Source of the DNA: Acephala macrosclerotiorum
Lineage: Eukaryota; Ascomycota; Leotiomycetes; Helotiales; Mollisiaceae
Reading direction: 5' to 3'
NCBI GenBank assembly: GCA_014904845.1
Contig: MU119370.1
Span: forward strand, 1-64,000
DNA length: 64,000 nt
Part shown: in pieces, positions 22,380 to 33,980 of the stretch
Position numbering within the stretch: the stretch's first letter is position 1
Layout: every line of letters begins with the position of its first letter
Translations under genes and position numbers: made by a program
Notes under the pieces: model-generated
Told to the model about the DNA's origin: nothing
The model's database searches: none
The model's input: the letters and a program-made list of their open reading frames with translations, nothing else

Positions 22380-23814
22380 TATTAGGATCGAAGTGGCGAT
22401 GTTTAACCCTGGGAATCCATTTTGTGAAATTGAGGTCTGGTCTGGATATTTTGCGCGGTTATGTGGGGGAAAACCCTGTGGCTGTGCCCAAAATATGGCG
22501 CGATGCTCAGCCGCCACCAACACTCGAAGAATCAGCCTTACCGCTCGTCATCGAGCGATAAGACATACCAAAAAGTGTAGTGTCCAGGTCAGGGGCACCA
22601 TTCGTATGACTGATCGCTAAGGCAAATTGAGATGAAGAATAAAAGAGGACGCGTTACGAGAGAAGTTGATGCACTACCGTGTACGAAGTATATACCGAAA
22701 TGCCTTTAATGACTATCGCCCAACTGAAAACTAGAGATAAGATGGGGTTCAGAAAGCCTTGAAATATGGTAAAGATCAAGAGGACGCAGCCTCATCTCCT
22801 ACCTTGGCTTCAAATCAACCAGAAAAACTCCTCCACATTTGACAACCCCGCATCTCAATGGCACCTACCTCCTCGGTCAGACCAGCCTTTCATCTATCGA
22901 GGATAGAATAATTCAGCAGCACATGAAATTCTAGTCCACTAGCGACTGCGGAGGAGCTGTGCTGAACAGTGGATGATGAAAAGAAAAAGGACGGATAACG
23001 GACGTTGTTGAGGTTTGAAATGAGGCACGTGTGTCGCGGATGTCAAAATGATCACTTTTAGGGGGCAAAAGAATGCAGAAAGTCCTTGATTCTACCAGAG
23101 ATCTAGAGGACACCTTTTAATCATAGACACTTAAAACACTAAGTGTTCCACGCCAATTCACGTGATTTAGGGCATCCCAGACCAACATTTTGACAGCGGA
23201 GAGAAATTTTTCAACCTCCCGTCTCACGCTTCCTTTCTTCCATCCTTCTCGATCATGTATATCTTATCGTATGTAATCCTCGTATTTGAGTTTAACGAAA
23301 CAGAAGATGGCGAGTGTCATATCATGCAAAGGGTTGAGTGGATGTCCTGGTAGACGGGGAACGCGTTTGCTGCAGCACTCGGCCTTGTCCGACGATTAGG
23401 CAGGTGTCGCAGAAGTTCGTGGACGACATTCGCGCATCGCTCTTTTTCCTCAGCCTTGTTTTCATCTCCTGGAGTTGCGGTATTCTGAAGTTCGCAAGTA
23501 AGGAAAGATCGTGATAACGGGCGCGGATTTGCTATCAAGGAAGTTTCAACCAGCATCAATTCCGGTATTTTGATTGTGGATCATCAAGATCTAATCAATC
23601 ACACGCGGGTAAAGACATCCTCATACATATGAAGATACCAATACCACGCCGAGTTCATGTTGTTCACATTGAATTGGTCTGCGCTGCATTGAGAAGCGGG
23701 GTAGAGCTCGAGTATTCGTCATGGAAATGCTATCAGTCGTGAACACAAAAGTGCATAATAGTCTCACGATACTGCGCTCTGTTGTTGATACCTCCATGTT
23801 GCTCAATTTTCAAC
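22380..23814. other. Intergenic between NACHT gene and MFS transporter (divergent promoters)
   Basis: The two flanking genes are transcribed away from each other. No conserved ORF is visible. The pyrimidine-rich stretch near 23200-23260 could be part of a promoter, but no defined site can be named. Confidence 0.45.
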
Positions 23815-25610
23815 ATGCCTTCAAATCCCCTGGCTGCAGTATCAGAATCAATCGCTCATCAGCAGGAGCCGTTAATCGTAAACGGCGATGTTGAAGCACA
23901 GCCAAGAGCGAAGGAGAAAGTCTCCTATGCGAGTCTGGCAAACAAAAAACAGCTTGCCCTTTTATGCATTGCTCGACTGGCAGATCCCCTTGCTGCATCT
24001 TCCATCCAGGTACGTACGCAGGATTAAGGAAGAATGATTTTGACCTTCCAGACCTACATGTTCTACCAACTCAAATATTTCAATCCATCTGCCTCGGAAT
24101 CATTGATATCGACTCAGGCAGGAATCATTGTGGGGTCGAAGACAGCTGCTCAAGTCTGCACCGGTATGCTTTGGGGCCGACTCGCAGACTCAGAATGGGG
24201 TGGAAGAAAGACTGTTTTGATGATCGGACTGTTGAGTTCCGGTAATTGGTATCATTCTAGTAGCTCCCAGTGCTTCGCTGATGTCGAATAGGTCTGGCTT
24301 GCATTGGATACGGTTTTTCGACGACTTTTGTGTCAGCAGTGGCATGGCAGGTGTTTGGCGGCGCCATGAGTAGCAACGTCGGCATTGTGAGATGTGTTGT
24401 GGCGGAGTTAAATCCAGAGAAACGGTGAGCCTAACGTCCTAGATCGCGAAGTCTGTTGACAAGAAGTAGCTTTCGAACACGAGCTCTCCTCCTTCTGCCA
24501 CTGTTCGCGAATGCTGGGATGCTTCTGGGTCCTCTCATTGGTGGACTGCTAAGCTCTCAAAATGCGACTGGACCCTTCAAAGCATACCCTTACGCACCCC
24601 CAAATATTTTCGCAGCTGCGATATACGCTATTGCATCCATCGGAGTGTTCTTTGGCTTGGAGGAAACACTCGAAAGTCTCCAGCATACGGAGGGAAGTCT
24701 GGCCAGACGACTTTGGACCAAGTTTACAACGAGAAACACGTCAATGGATCACGGCTATTCTACCATTGACTCGGACGAGCCTGATTCTCCCGTCAAGATG
24801 TCCCAACTTTCTCAGCACATCGAAAACCAAGTACCCCCGCCAAAGAAGAAAGTCAAACTTCCATTCTCCCGCATCTGGACCTGGAATGTTTTCTGCACGA
24901 TGCTTGCCCACTTTATCATCGCCGGCCATATCGCGACCTTTACGAATCTCTGGGCAATCTTCCTAAGCACACCGGTGGAAAACTCGAAGCACCAACATCC
25001 ACCTTTCTTCTTCAGTGGTGGTCTCGGGATGCAGCCGCGTGATGTTGGATTCGCGATGTCCACTTTGGGCGCAGTAGGTGTCACTTTACAGCTCGTCATC
25101 TATCCCAGGTTGAATGACAAGTTCGGAACTGTGAACATATGGAGAACAGCATTATTTGTGTTTCCATTCGCCTACGCATTGGCTCCATACCCAGCCCTCG
25201 TGGGATCAGCAAATTTTACGAGCGGAAAGACTGTCCTCGTATGGCTTTCAGTAGGCTTCATCCTCCTGTTATTCATTATTGGGAGGACCGGTGTCACTCC
25301 AGCAACGACTCTGCTTATCAATGATTGCACTCCACATCCTTCCGTTCGAGGAACTATTCATACAGCTGGGACCGTAATCGGAAACCTGAGCAGATCAGTC
25401 TTCCCAATAGTAGCGTTTGCTATCTTCGGCAAAGGTTTAGACATTGGGGTGGTCGGGCTGGGATTCTGGTGCCTTGCCTGTCTTGGTTTGTTGGCATGTG
25501 TTGCTAGTCGTTGGGTGACTGAAGGCACCAATGGCAAGGAGATTGTGTTAGAGGGAGAAGAACTAGCTGCTGCAGATGCAACACCTTCAGCGAAGACTTC
25601 AAGCAAATAG
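23815..25610 (+). CDS. Major facilitator superfamily transporter (ZIFL1/YCR023C-like)
   Basis: Four exons, 23815-24009, 24052-24241, 24292-24424 and 24470-25610, give 552 aa with short GT-AG introns. Residues 45-200 hold the first transmembrane bundle with the MFS loop motif GRLADSEWGGRKTVLMIG. A long cytoplasmic loop (about residues 235-300) with Lys-rich KKKVKLPFSRIW separates it from the second bundle (VFFCTM-type helices, ending ASRWVTEG). Length and layout match fungal proteins related to plant zinc-induced facilitators and yeast YCR023C, membrane carriers of small molecules. The substrate cannot be read from the sequence. Start: the first ATG in frame (MPSNPLAAV), preceded by stops. It lies convergent to the HET gene. 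Confidence 0.88.
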
Positions 25611-26020
25611 ACTTAGGCATATTTCCTTTCGCCAGGAGGGGATATTGGCTCATTCTCTCGTCAGATAGGTCATCAAGCGCAAAATTATGGTGATAGCCGT
25701 ACTGCACTTGGATAGAGATCGTGGAGGCTTTTATTTCACGTTCATCGACCCTGCCAGGATATGAGACAAGATATTGTGTTTTGAATTTGGAGTCTTGGGT
25801 GAAAGAGCCGTTTAATGTTGTTTGATGAGATGAGACGTTCGTTATAGATCGTTTGTTTCCCTTCTTAGGCGTTTCCTATCTGGCAGCGACTTGCCCTGCG
25901 TCGACATCGACGTATATGGTACCAGGTTGGTAAGTATTCACGGGCTTGTACTTGAGAACTTGTACCTCTTTTAAAATGTTGAAACAGTCCCACTGTTCTG
26001 AGAATAAACAAAACGAGCGT
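25611..26020. other. Convergent 3' region
   Basis: Shared downstream region of the MFS gene (plus strand) and the HET gene (minus strand). No gene is seen. Confidence 0.5.
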
Positions 26021-28104
26021 TCAAACAATAGTGATATTCCGATATTCTGTTTCTCCGAGGTATTTCTTCCAGTCCCACGAATCTTCACGTAAGAACGATA
26101 TCAAACCCAATCTTTCGTATGTTATCGGCTCATTCGAGGACACCCCAAGAACCAGGCAATATTGCACATACCATGTTTCTTCTTCGTCTCGGTAAATCAG
26201 ATGTCCGAGGCTCAGTACACAAACAGTTGCGCTCTCAAACCGGCGACCAGTCTCTGTCGCCGCTCGGCGAATCAAATGCACATTCTCTTCAGAGGTACAC
26301 TGCTGGAGCTGAACATCTGCCAGAAACTCGTGCTTTTCTCCAACAGGATCAAAAAGATCATAATAAGGCAATGAATCGATCAGTATATCCTGCCTGCTGC
26401 TCAAAGTAGCTGAAAAGATTGGTCCTCGCAAGTTGATGGACGCATCATCTACCTGTCCAAATCTGTCCTTTCCGGAGAGTCTGATTGATATGTCCAGAAT
26501 TATTGCATGTCCTGTCCAATCTGGTGAAAGGCAATCCTCGTTATAAAATACTGCACCGTCCACCGAAGCCCAGGAGAAGGAAGGAGCACGATATGAAGGC
26601 GGAATGACCCATGAAGGCCTCCTTCTCTCAGCTTCGCCCACATCCACTCGTTCCCAGCAAAGATCATTTACTAGATTCCTCGTCCATACGCCTGCAATGT
26701 ATTCAGAACCCGTTACTCGGTGAAGTACACTTGCTATCCCTGAAATCGCTGGAAGCTTGTCTGGAGCACATGTCAATCGACGCCTAGTATACTCAACAAC
26801 CTGCCCATGCCAAAACAGATAAGCATCTCTGGCGTTGTCCAGCTGAAATATGGACTTTAAATATCTGGTCGAATTGCTGGGAACTCCCCTTTCACACTCA
26901 CACGCATTCATGGTCTTACAAATCCACTGGATCTCTTCTCCCGAGTATGAAACCAATCTCGTCGACAGTATCTTCTCTTGCATTGTCCAAGAGCGCATAT
27001 CCCAAACGTCTGGGAGACCTCCTGACCAATCATGCAGTCCTGTTCTAGGCAACTTCCTTGCTTTCACAATCGTTGGCTGCCCGTTATCATTCAGGCATTC
27101 CACAGTAAGTGAGGATCTGTCTCGTTTCACCAGAAATGGTTGGTCGCACGCAGGTGACGATGCTCCACAAACAGTGACATAGGCTTGTTCGTAAATGCTT
27201 GCCATTTTCGCTGATTCGATCTCCCAATCCTCTTTAGAATCTTGGATGATACAAAGCGCATCTATCCAAAGGTAGCGTACGCCTAGTCTTCGTGTCCACG
27301 TTACCGCATCACGCAAAGCCTTGGGCAGGGACAAAATTTCGATGCCGAACTTCCTCTCATCAAGGGAAGAAAGCGTTGTAGTAAAGTTCGGGTTGGGGCC
27401 CCAGCAATAACTTAGAGCGACATATGGTTCCATGGAGTTTGGTTCGGTTTCTACGAGCTTGATAACATTGGGAGAGTGTTCAACATCTAGGACTCGTTTT
27501 GGCAAGAAGGGAGATGATCTTTTGCACAGGTCATGCTTCTCGTTGCAATTGACCAAGAGAGATTTCACGAGGTCGAAGGACTCATCAGAGGCCGGATCCG
27601 GGTTAATATCCTTGAGTATCGGAAGATTCTGCCACGCAAGAGGAAACCCTTTCATCGCATCAACATCCGTATCCCTCGTAGGTGAATATTCGGTAGCTGC
27701 AGGGCAGGCAGCTTTAACTGACCTTTTGGGGAGTATATCTCGATGTCAAGCCTTGGAGCTTGTAAGGACACCTCGGTGTGTCCTCCCCACAGTCGAACGG
27801 TAAAGGAAGTAGAGTCTGATAGATCATCTGAGAAATATTCAACAATATGGAGCAATATGGAACAAAAGCGACATTGAGACTCGCAGGACTTCTTTAGATC
27901 GTCCAAACTACGGAGAAACTGTAATCCATCAGGCCTGATATGGTCCTTTCGAAAAGGGAAGCGCGAACTTTCATCCAGATGTCGACAGATCTTGCATGTT
28001 TTCAACTGAGAAAGTTCGAGATTGTCAGAGTTTCCCTGTATATGCTCGTGCGAGAACTCGGCTGTTTCTTTCGAAGGCCCAGAGCTCTCCGCAAGTCGAG
28101 ACAT
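26021..28104 (-). CDS. Heterokaryon incompatibility (HET) domain protein, with a reading-frame break
   Basis: The N-terminal part (28104 down to about 27700; MSRLAESSGPSKE, CKICRHLDESSRF) has the cysteine-containing lead often found before HET domains. The HET domain itself lies in the second frame: YVALSYCWGPNPNF, LPKALRDAVTWTRRLGVRYL, WIDALCIIQDSKEDW. The protein ends EETWYVQYCLVLGV. HET proteins trigger cell death when incompatible hyphae fuse. The two parts are in different frames, meeting at 27652-27655. The only intron I can draw that joins them (GTCAGT to CTGCAG, near 27701-27726) is about 26 nt, too short for a normal intron. So either there is a one-base frameshift, or translation uses the ATG at 27655, which would keep the whole HET domain (544 aa). 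Confidence 0.8.
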
Positions 28105-29246
28105 GGCGAGCCCTCTGATGAAGTTTCCAGTGCCAGAAGCCGATAGAGAAGAGGAAAGAACTTGAAGACTTATATTTGCAACACTTCAGTAGAATTGATG
28201 TGCTGTCAATTCCAAGGCAGCTGACTAACATGCGCATGGCGCTAATGCAACCTTACCACACACATCCAATGAATAAAAATGACCCTCCTCTCAATAACAA
28301 GTAGCTGAAACCATCGCAGCAAAGGCAGCATGAGTCAACAATATAGAAACGAACTGAAAACCAGCCTTATCTCAGACTACTTCCTCCTGTTCAAGGCAAA
28401 GAAATTGAAACTACTCCTCCAGCTTCCTCAACGCAGGTATGAACTAGGAGCAGTGAATGCTCATATTTTGTCCCCACATAAGCCTTCACTTCAACTTCAA
28501 CCACAACCAACACTCCAAAAACAAGCTCTTGACCCCAACACCTGTCAAGACCGGTCTGTGGTCTGGCTTGAAATACTTCTTCATCGCCTCACCAACTCTG
28601 CCAAAGTCTCGTCTGATAATCCTCCTACTGCATAGATCCTCATTGCATAGACATATCCTCACCCCTAATCAGCACTAAGCGACGAATGAAAGCAGTGACT
28701 ACAGAATACAAAAGTACAGGGGATACATCATGAAGCCGCAGTCTTGACTCAGAAGCTGCAGACCAAGAGAAACATCTCTTAGCAAACGGAAGCATGAAGA
28801 AGATCACGCACCTTGTGGGGACAGCGCACGTTCGTCCTAGCAGCCTTGCAGGCCCCAATTTCTAAGACGGCAGGAGGAAATGTTGAGCGCAGTACATTTT
28901 CAGGTACATGGAAATCTAAATCCTTATCGCATGGCTTCAATACAGTGCTTGCTTCCTCCAACTGCGCCATATCGAGTCTCAGGGCGTCCTCTCCAAGTCT
29001 ATGGTCGTTCCTCGCTTTGAATCTGGCCGAACGGATGGACCATCTTCAATACCAATCCCGTCCCGAACATTCCCAAAGCTACCACAGTCTTGCCAGCAAG
29101 GTGTCGGGATCACTAAGCTAGAGGGATGTCCATATTCTGAACTGAAGCCTACTCAAGAAAGGTTTTGGCACTCGGATGTCCCTCATTCTTTGAGTACTAC
29201 TGTGAGGAGATAAACAATGACTTCCTCTTGAACACCTCTTCAATCT
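28105..29246. other. Intergenic, possible small ORF
   Basis: A minus-strand frame at 28779-28970 (MAQLEEASTVLKPCDKDLDF, then GACKAARTNVRCP) ends at a GT-type donor and might be an exon of a small protein, but no continuation was found. Otherwise nothing is supported. The left side should contain the promoter of the HET gene. Confidence 0.35.
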
Positions 29247-30707
29247 TCAAATCTTCCTTCTGTAACACTTCAAGCATTCACCTTCCAGCCATCTAGCAAA
29301 CCGGACACTTGGAGCATCGACCCATCTCTCAACCCTTGCGGCCAATGCAAAGACCGGGAACGTGAACAAAAGATACCAGACCCCGCAAATCAGCCAATAT
29401 CTAAACGTATATGCATGCTCCTCTGAGTCAAGGAGATGCAGCAGGAATCTTTGGAGCCCCAAGCCGAAGAGGACAATGCTAAATTCGTGTACCAAGTAAA
29501 GCGAGAAGGCGATCTTCCCAAGATACTGGCAAAAGTTGGCCTCAAAGACTTTTTGAAGTCGAGGAAGTTGCGAGATCGAGAGGAGGAGTGAGACTCCAGA
29601 GATGGTCCACCAGAATCGAGCATGGTCTTCCATATTCAGGCTCATCGGAATGAGTGAGAGTAGGGCCTCAAAGCCAGGCATCGGAGTGATCCCTGACAGG
29701 AGGGTTGGAAAGCCTGCCGCATACAAGGCAAGAGCGAATACCATTGACCAAAGAATTCCCTGCTTGAGCGATGACATCTTGTCGTTGTGCTCCTGGCCGA
29801 GGTTGAGATCCGCGATCAGCATACCGGCTGAAAAGCAGAACATATTCCAGCTTCCTAGACACATGCAAGAGACCGCAAAGACTGCAACGAGACTCATCCT
29901 CACACCGTTGCTTGGTATCCACACCAAGAGCAAAAGCAAGATGTAACACACAAATGAGCCATAAAACTCCAGCGGAATTGTCCACACCACGGCATCATAC
30001 TTGGTATGAGTAATGAATCCTTGTATTCCTCGTTGGAATGTATAAATTGGGTTGACGAAACGATTGGTTTCCCCAAGCCAATCCAAGAACTGGGCGAGAA
30101 GACTGGATTCGGGAATGAAGGTGAAGTTCAGTGGCGGTCCAAAGCCAAACCGAGTTGCGAGCATTTCGCAGAATGTCAGGAGGATTGGTGGTAGATACAA
30201 TCTGAACCCGCGGCGGAACATGGAGGAGGCGACGGCAGGGTACACTTGATGCTTTTGACCTTCTCTTATCCGGTGAAGAGATTTGTGCGTGAGTACATAG
30301 CCGGACAGAACGAAGAATAGGCATACAGATGCGCCTCCGGAGACGAAGAAAGTTCGTATGATAGGAAACTGCATGATGTTGGTTTGGTGTTCGTCGGATT
30401 GCCAAGCAGGAACAATGTTTGCCCAGCATCCCATCGCATGGAAGATATAAACTTCCAGAGCGGCAACTCCTCGAACTCCGTCTAGCCATGATGTTGACTT
30501 CAACTTCAAGGAATCATAGGCTGGGTAACACAATATTTTCTGTATTATGAAGGACTCCTTTAGCCTTTCAATCAAGGATTGCGAATTGTCGAAGGTACGT
30601 TTGGGTACGAGATCTGGGTCAGTTCGTGTCATGGCTTCGAGCTCGATGAACTCTTCATAGCTGGAAGGATCTCGACCGATGTCTGAGCGAACGTTTCTCA
30701 AGTTCAT
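29247..30707 (-). CDS. Acyltransferase 3 family integral membrane protein
   Basis: A single-exon frame of 486 aa from the ATG at 30707 (MNLRNVRSDIGRD). The upstream extension only starts at a TTG. The hallmark LDGVRGVAALEVYIFHA follows a short cytoplasmic lead, and about ten hydrophobic segments follow (for example TFFVSGGASVCLFFVLSGYV, YGSFVCYILLLLLVW, IAFSLYLVHEFSIVLFGLGL). This matches the acyltransferase 3 family, which moves acyl groups onto sugars or other acceptors at membranes. In fungi these enzymes are often linked to secondary metabolism or surface glycans, and the substrate here is unknown. The conserved His of the family is the one in the first motif. Confidence 0.88.
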   Translation of the reverse strand: MNLRNVRSDIGRDPSSYEEFIELEAMTRTDPDLVPKRTFDNSQSLIERLKESFIIQKILCYPAYDSLKLKSTSWLDGVRGVAALEVYIFHAMGCWANIVPAWQSDEHQTNIMQFPIIRTFFVSGGASVCLFFVLSGYVLTHKSLHRIREGQKHQVYPAVASSMFRRGFRLYLPPILLTFCEMLATRFGFGPPLNFTFIPESSLLAQFLDWLGETNRFVNPIYTFQRGIQGFITHTKYDAVVWTIPLEFYGSFVCYILLLLLVWIPSNGVRMSLVAVFAVSCMCLGSWNMFCFSAGMLIADLNLGQEHNDKMSSLKQGILWSMVFALALYAAGFPTLLSGITPMPGFEALLSLIPMSLNMEDHARFWWTISGVSLLLSISQLPRLQKVFEANFCQYLGKIAFSLYLVHEFSIVLFGLGLQRFLLHLLDSEEHAYTFRYWLICGVWYLLFTFPVFALAARVERWVDAPSVRFARWLEGECLKCYRRKI

Positions 30708-31125
30708 ATTGTAGTCGTATCCAGTCTTGTTCAGTGAGTGGGAAAGTTGATGCAGTTCCGGGTCCCACTTGTATCTCAAGACCAAGATTTCGTCCAAAAG
30801 CAGCAACTGAAAAACTTCGAGCTGTGTAATGGCCTTGGAGGTTTGCAAATGGTATCTGCTCGAGCTCGATGTGAAGTTGCTGAATCTGCGTTTCAATATA
30901 TTAGTTTTTGTTTCAGTAGAACAACGGTCAACCCTGCTTTAAGTTTCCGGGATGTCGGTAGGTCAATGTCGGTGCGCACAGCGGGACGCGGAAGCGATGA
31001 AAGATCTTCAACCATATCATACAACGAGTTAAAATGCGTGGGATTTTGAGGATTTCAGTGAAGATGGATGATAAAATTCTCGCTATGAATTGGATAAGCT
31101 GAAATTGCTCGTCAGTCTCACAGGT
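30708..31125. other. Intergenic between acyltransferase and aldolase genes
   Basis: Both neighbours are on the minus strand. This holds the acyltransferase promoter and the 3' end of the aldolase gene. No other feature is seen. Confidence 0.5.
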
Positions 31126-32206
31126 TTACAACGGCTCAACCCCTCGCCCCAAGAAAGTTCGCTCTCCCAACTCGTGCTCCACGGTCTGAAACAGCGGTAA
31201 CCCCTGGACTCCGCAAGGTCAGTTTGGTCTCAAAATCACACAGACCCCACTCACAGTATCCGTTCTCCTTCGTCCCCACAGCCTGCCATGTTGAAACAGC
31301 TTCCTCGTGTCCAATCATCACAAGCGGGTTTCCACTGCCAGCAGCACTCGCATCTGCAGCCAGTTGAACTTCACAGCACTTATCCAACAACACAAAATAT
31401 GCAACAGTCTCTTCGATACTTCTCGCTGCTGTCAGCAGACCGTGGTTTCCAAGCAAGATGGCTTTTTTGTTGCCCAAGGCTGCAGCAATTTGTTTGCCTT
31501 CATCTGAGGCCAGGACGACGCCCGCGAATGTTCTGTTACATGTCAGACAATGGAGAGCCAGTAAGACGTTTATACTGACGGGTAGAGAACATGATCGTTG
31601 TGAAATACGCAAGAATCTTGCGTGATGGGATCCAATGTCCTTCCGGTAGCACAAAACGCTCTGCCAAAGGTGCTATGCGAATGAGCAGCACACACAACAT
31701 CGGGCCTAGCAGTATGAATCTCGGAATGGATGGCGAACGCAGCGTAGTTCAAGAATCGATTTCGTCCTCCATCAATGACCTTCCCATCATGACTTACAAG
31801 GATCAAATCCTCGGGAGTGATCAAGGAGAAGTGAAGTCCTAGAAGATGTGAACGAAATCCCGTTCGAAGAGCAGGTGACTCACCAAACGGATTTACCCAG
31901 AAGTTCTGGGGATCAACGGGGTCTCTAAGGGTGATATGTCCAGCGACACCCTATGTCCAGTCACCTACTGTTCGTCGAATCGCCTTTCGTGCATGTGCGA
32001 AGACTCACTTCGCAGAAACCAAACTTGGCAAAGATTCTAAATGCAAGTGCCAGTCGATGCTTCAGATACTCTCTCTCCTCGTACTTGTCTGTGAAGGTCG
32101 GCGGACCTGTTGGGACGTCTTCCGGTAGCGTCAAGCTGGGATCCCCACTCTTGTATGTCAGCTTGGTAGGTGGGAGAGAGGAGACACCGGTCGCGGCTGG
32201 AGCCAT
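31126..32206 (-). CDS. Class II aldolase/adducin-domain protein
   Basis: Five exons are joined: 32206-32009, 31950-31884, 31838-31580, 31532-31255 and 31208-31126, giving 294 aa. The class II aldolase/adducin fold spans residues about 40-270: GVAGHITLRDP, NPFGLHFSLITPEDLILV, the metal-site HSHSTFGRAF, the third metal His in LLGNHGLLT, and GYFQGLPLFQTVEHE at the end. The last exon was fixed by the acceptor that restores GYFQGLPLF. Enzymes of this fold are zinc-dependent aldolases, epimerases or decarboxylases acting on small sugars. Fungal cytosolic members are mostly uncharacterised. All three metal-binding histidines seem to be present, so it is probably active. Confidence 0.88.
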
Positions 32207-32521
32207 GGTTTGTCTAGATTCCGTGCAGGTCGAAGTCTAGAAAGCGTTCAGGTTGATGTGAACGAGTCGCGGTTTCCAAAAACGAAGGCGTTGGTTGAAC
32301 TGGGTTCATCTAGCGTTACATCCCACTTTCAGTTGCCACCCGATCGCTCCTGCCCAGCGCAGTGTCCCATGTTCAATCAGTAGCCGACACATTTTTCAAG
32401 TATAAAAACTTATGTCCTTGGTGTAGGACTTCAAGGAGTCCACGATAAAAAATTCTTCGAGCTGAGTCTACCCACGAGCACCAAGCCATCTCGCCGAGCC
32501 ATCTCACCCAATCTCCCCTTC
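32207..32521. other. Intergenic promoter region of the aldolase gene
   Basis: Only 315 bp between two minus-strand genes. A TATA-like stretch (tataaaaactt) near 32401 lies about 195 bp upstream of the aldolase start but is on the plus strand. No ORF is supported. Confidence 0.4.
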
Positions 32522-33471
32522 TCAGCTTGGTGCATCCCAATGCTCCCCTTCAGGAAAGTCAATCACTGCATCTTCCATCCTGATCCCCATCCTCCACCTG
32601 CCAAGTCCAGGCCAGAAGTTCCCGTACCCTTCACTTCCTGATCCCTGATCGCCGCGTCCATTACCTCCCAATAGCGGCTCTCGTTCGTCAGCTTTGCGCC
32701 TCTGTCTCAGATCAAACCACCCCAGGGAAGTCTTTCTACTGGACTCTACCGCAGCGATCTTGCACCATTTGTCTGTTCCTTCGAGTTCTGCTCCCTCGCC
32801 TGCTGGCAATGGCGGCTGCACGAGGCCAAGATCCCAACGTAGGTACTTTGACCAATCCGTCGAACATGCAAAGCTCGGAAAGTACGAGACGGGCTGGAAA
32901 GTCGTGGTGAAGAAAGGTGTGGTACCTTTGATTCGTTCTTGTCCCGTAGCGTCTGGTAGCAATGGATGAACGGCGATTTGAGTGCTACCATTCGGGAGGT
33001 CCACGAATTCAAAATTTGCAAGATGCTTCGGAATATTCCAGTCTGAAAGTCTGTTAACATGACATACCTTGAATGAGATGAGTACTTACTTTTGCGACCG
33101 TTCCAACACGTCTTTTCTTGACTGACAAAGACTCTCGTGCATCTCAGATTCTTCCTTTTCTCAGTCTTGATCTTGCCATCCCTACCTTTGACCTCAATCT
33201 CATATTCAAAGTATCCTGGTATCACGACCATCTCGTCGTAGGGTCCTACAGGTGATTCGGAGTATCTGATCAGTTGAACCATGCTGAGGCCTCCTACTAG
33301 TTTGTCTTTCGAGAAGGCGGAGTTTGCCTCAAGTGGCGAGTAGATGAATTCGGGGTTCGCGGACAGTGTTGCAGCATCCTTAGAAGTCATGTACATCATG
33401 AAGATGTACACTGTGCCTTTGAGTGCCCATGGTGCAGGTTCCACGGGAATTGATTCGTGAATTGATGCCAT
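32522..33471 (-). CDS. Acetoacetate decarboxylase (ADC)-like fold protein
   Basis: Two exons, 33471-33090 and 33042-32522 (47-bp intron), give 300 aa. The N-terminal half has APWALKGTVYIFMM, GLSMVQLIRYSESPVGPYDE, MVVIPGYFEYEI and CTRVFVSQE, a pattern typical of the ADC-like family in filamentous fungi. The second half contains PFFTTTFQPVSYFPSF and ends in a Gly/Arg-rich tail. True acetoacetate decarboxylases use a lysine in the pocket. I cannot locate it securely, so enzymatic activity is not claimed. Neighbours give no pathway clue. Confidence 0.72.
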
Positions 33472-33980
33472 CTTCTATACTGGTAATGAGAAATGGGAGA
33501 TGCTCAAAGACTGAATGTATTCATTCCATAAGGGAAGGAAGGACTGAAGGTGACGACCAGCTAGCTGAAAGGCAATCGCCACGCATTCCATTCCCGACTT
33601 CCCGTCTGTCTTACCTTAACCCCTAGTCAAAACTCAAAAGACAACTACGATGGCGGATTTGGCGATCTCGTTGGTCGGGAAGCTGCAATGCGACGCACAC
33701 TTCCCGTTTTCGGAACCAGCCACCATCTCAGCACTTGCTGACAGGTCGCTTGTGACAGGGGACTGGTTACTAAACCACAGGCGAGTGCTACCTGGAAAAG
33801 CAGTAAGTTTAAATTTTTGAGGCATTGCCTGCGCATGATTTGCAGAGATTAATGTAAGATTACAATTGGAAGAGACATTATACAAGGCAATAATGGCACT
33901 CGCCAAAGCGCATTCTCCCAGCGCCTCAGACGCCAATTCCTTTTCCCATCCTGCCAGCATGCAAGGGACCCATCGTGCGG
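33472..33980. other. Intergenic, nothing recognised
   Basis: Between two minus-strand genes: promoter of the ADC-like gene and 3' end of the membrane-protein gene. No ORF with domain similarity. Confidence 0.45.
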
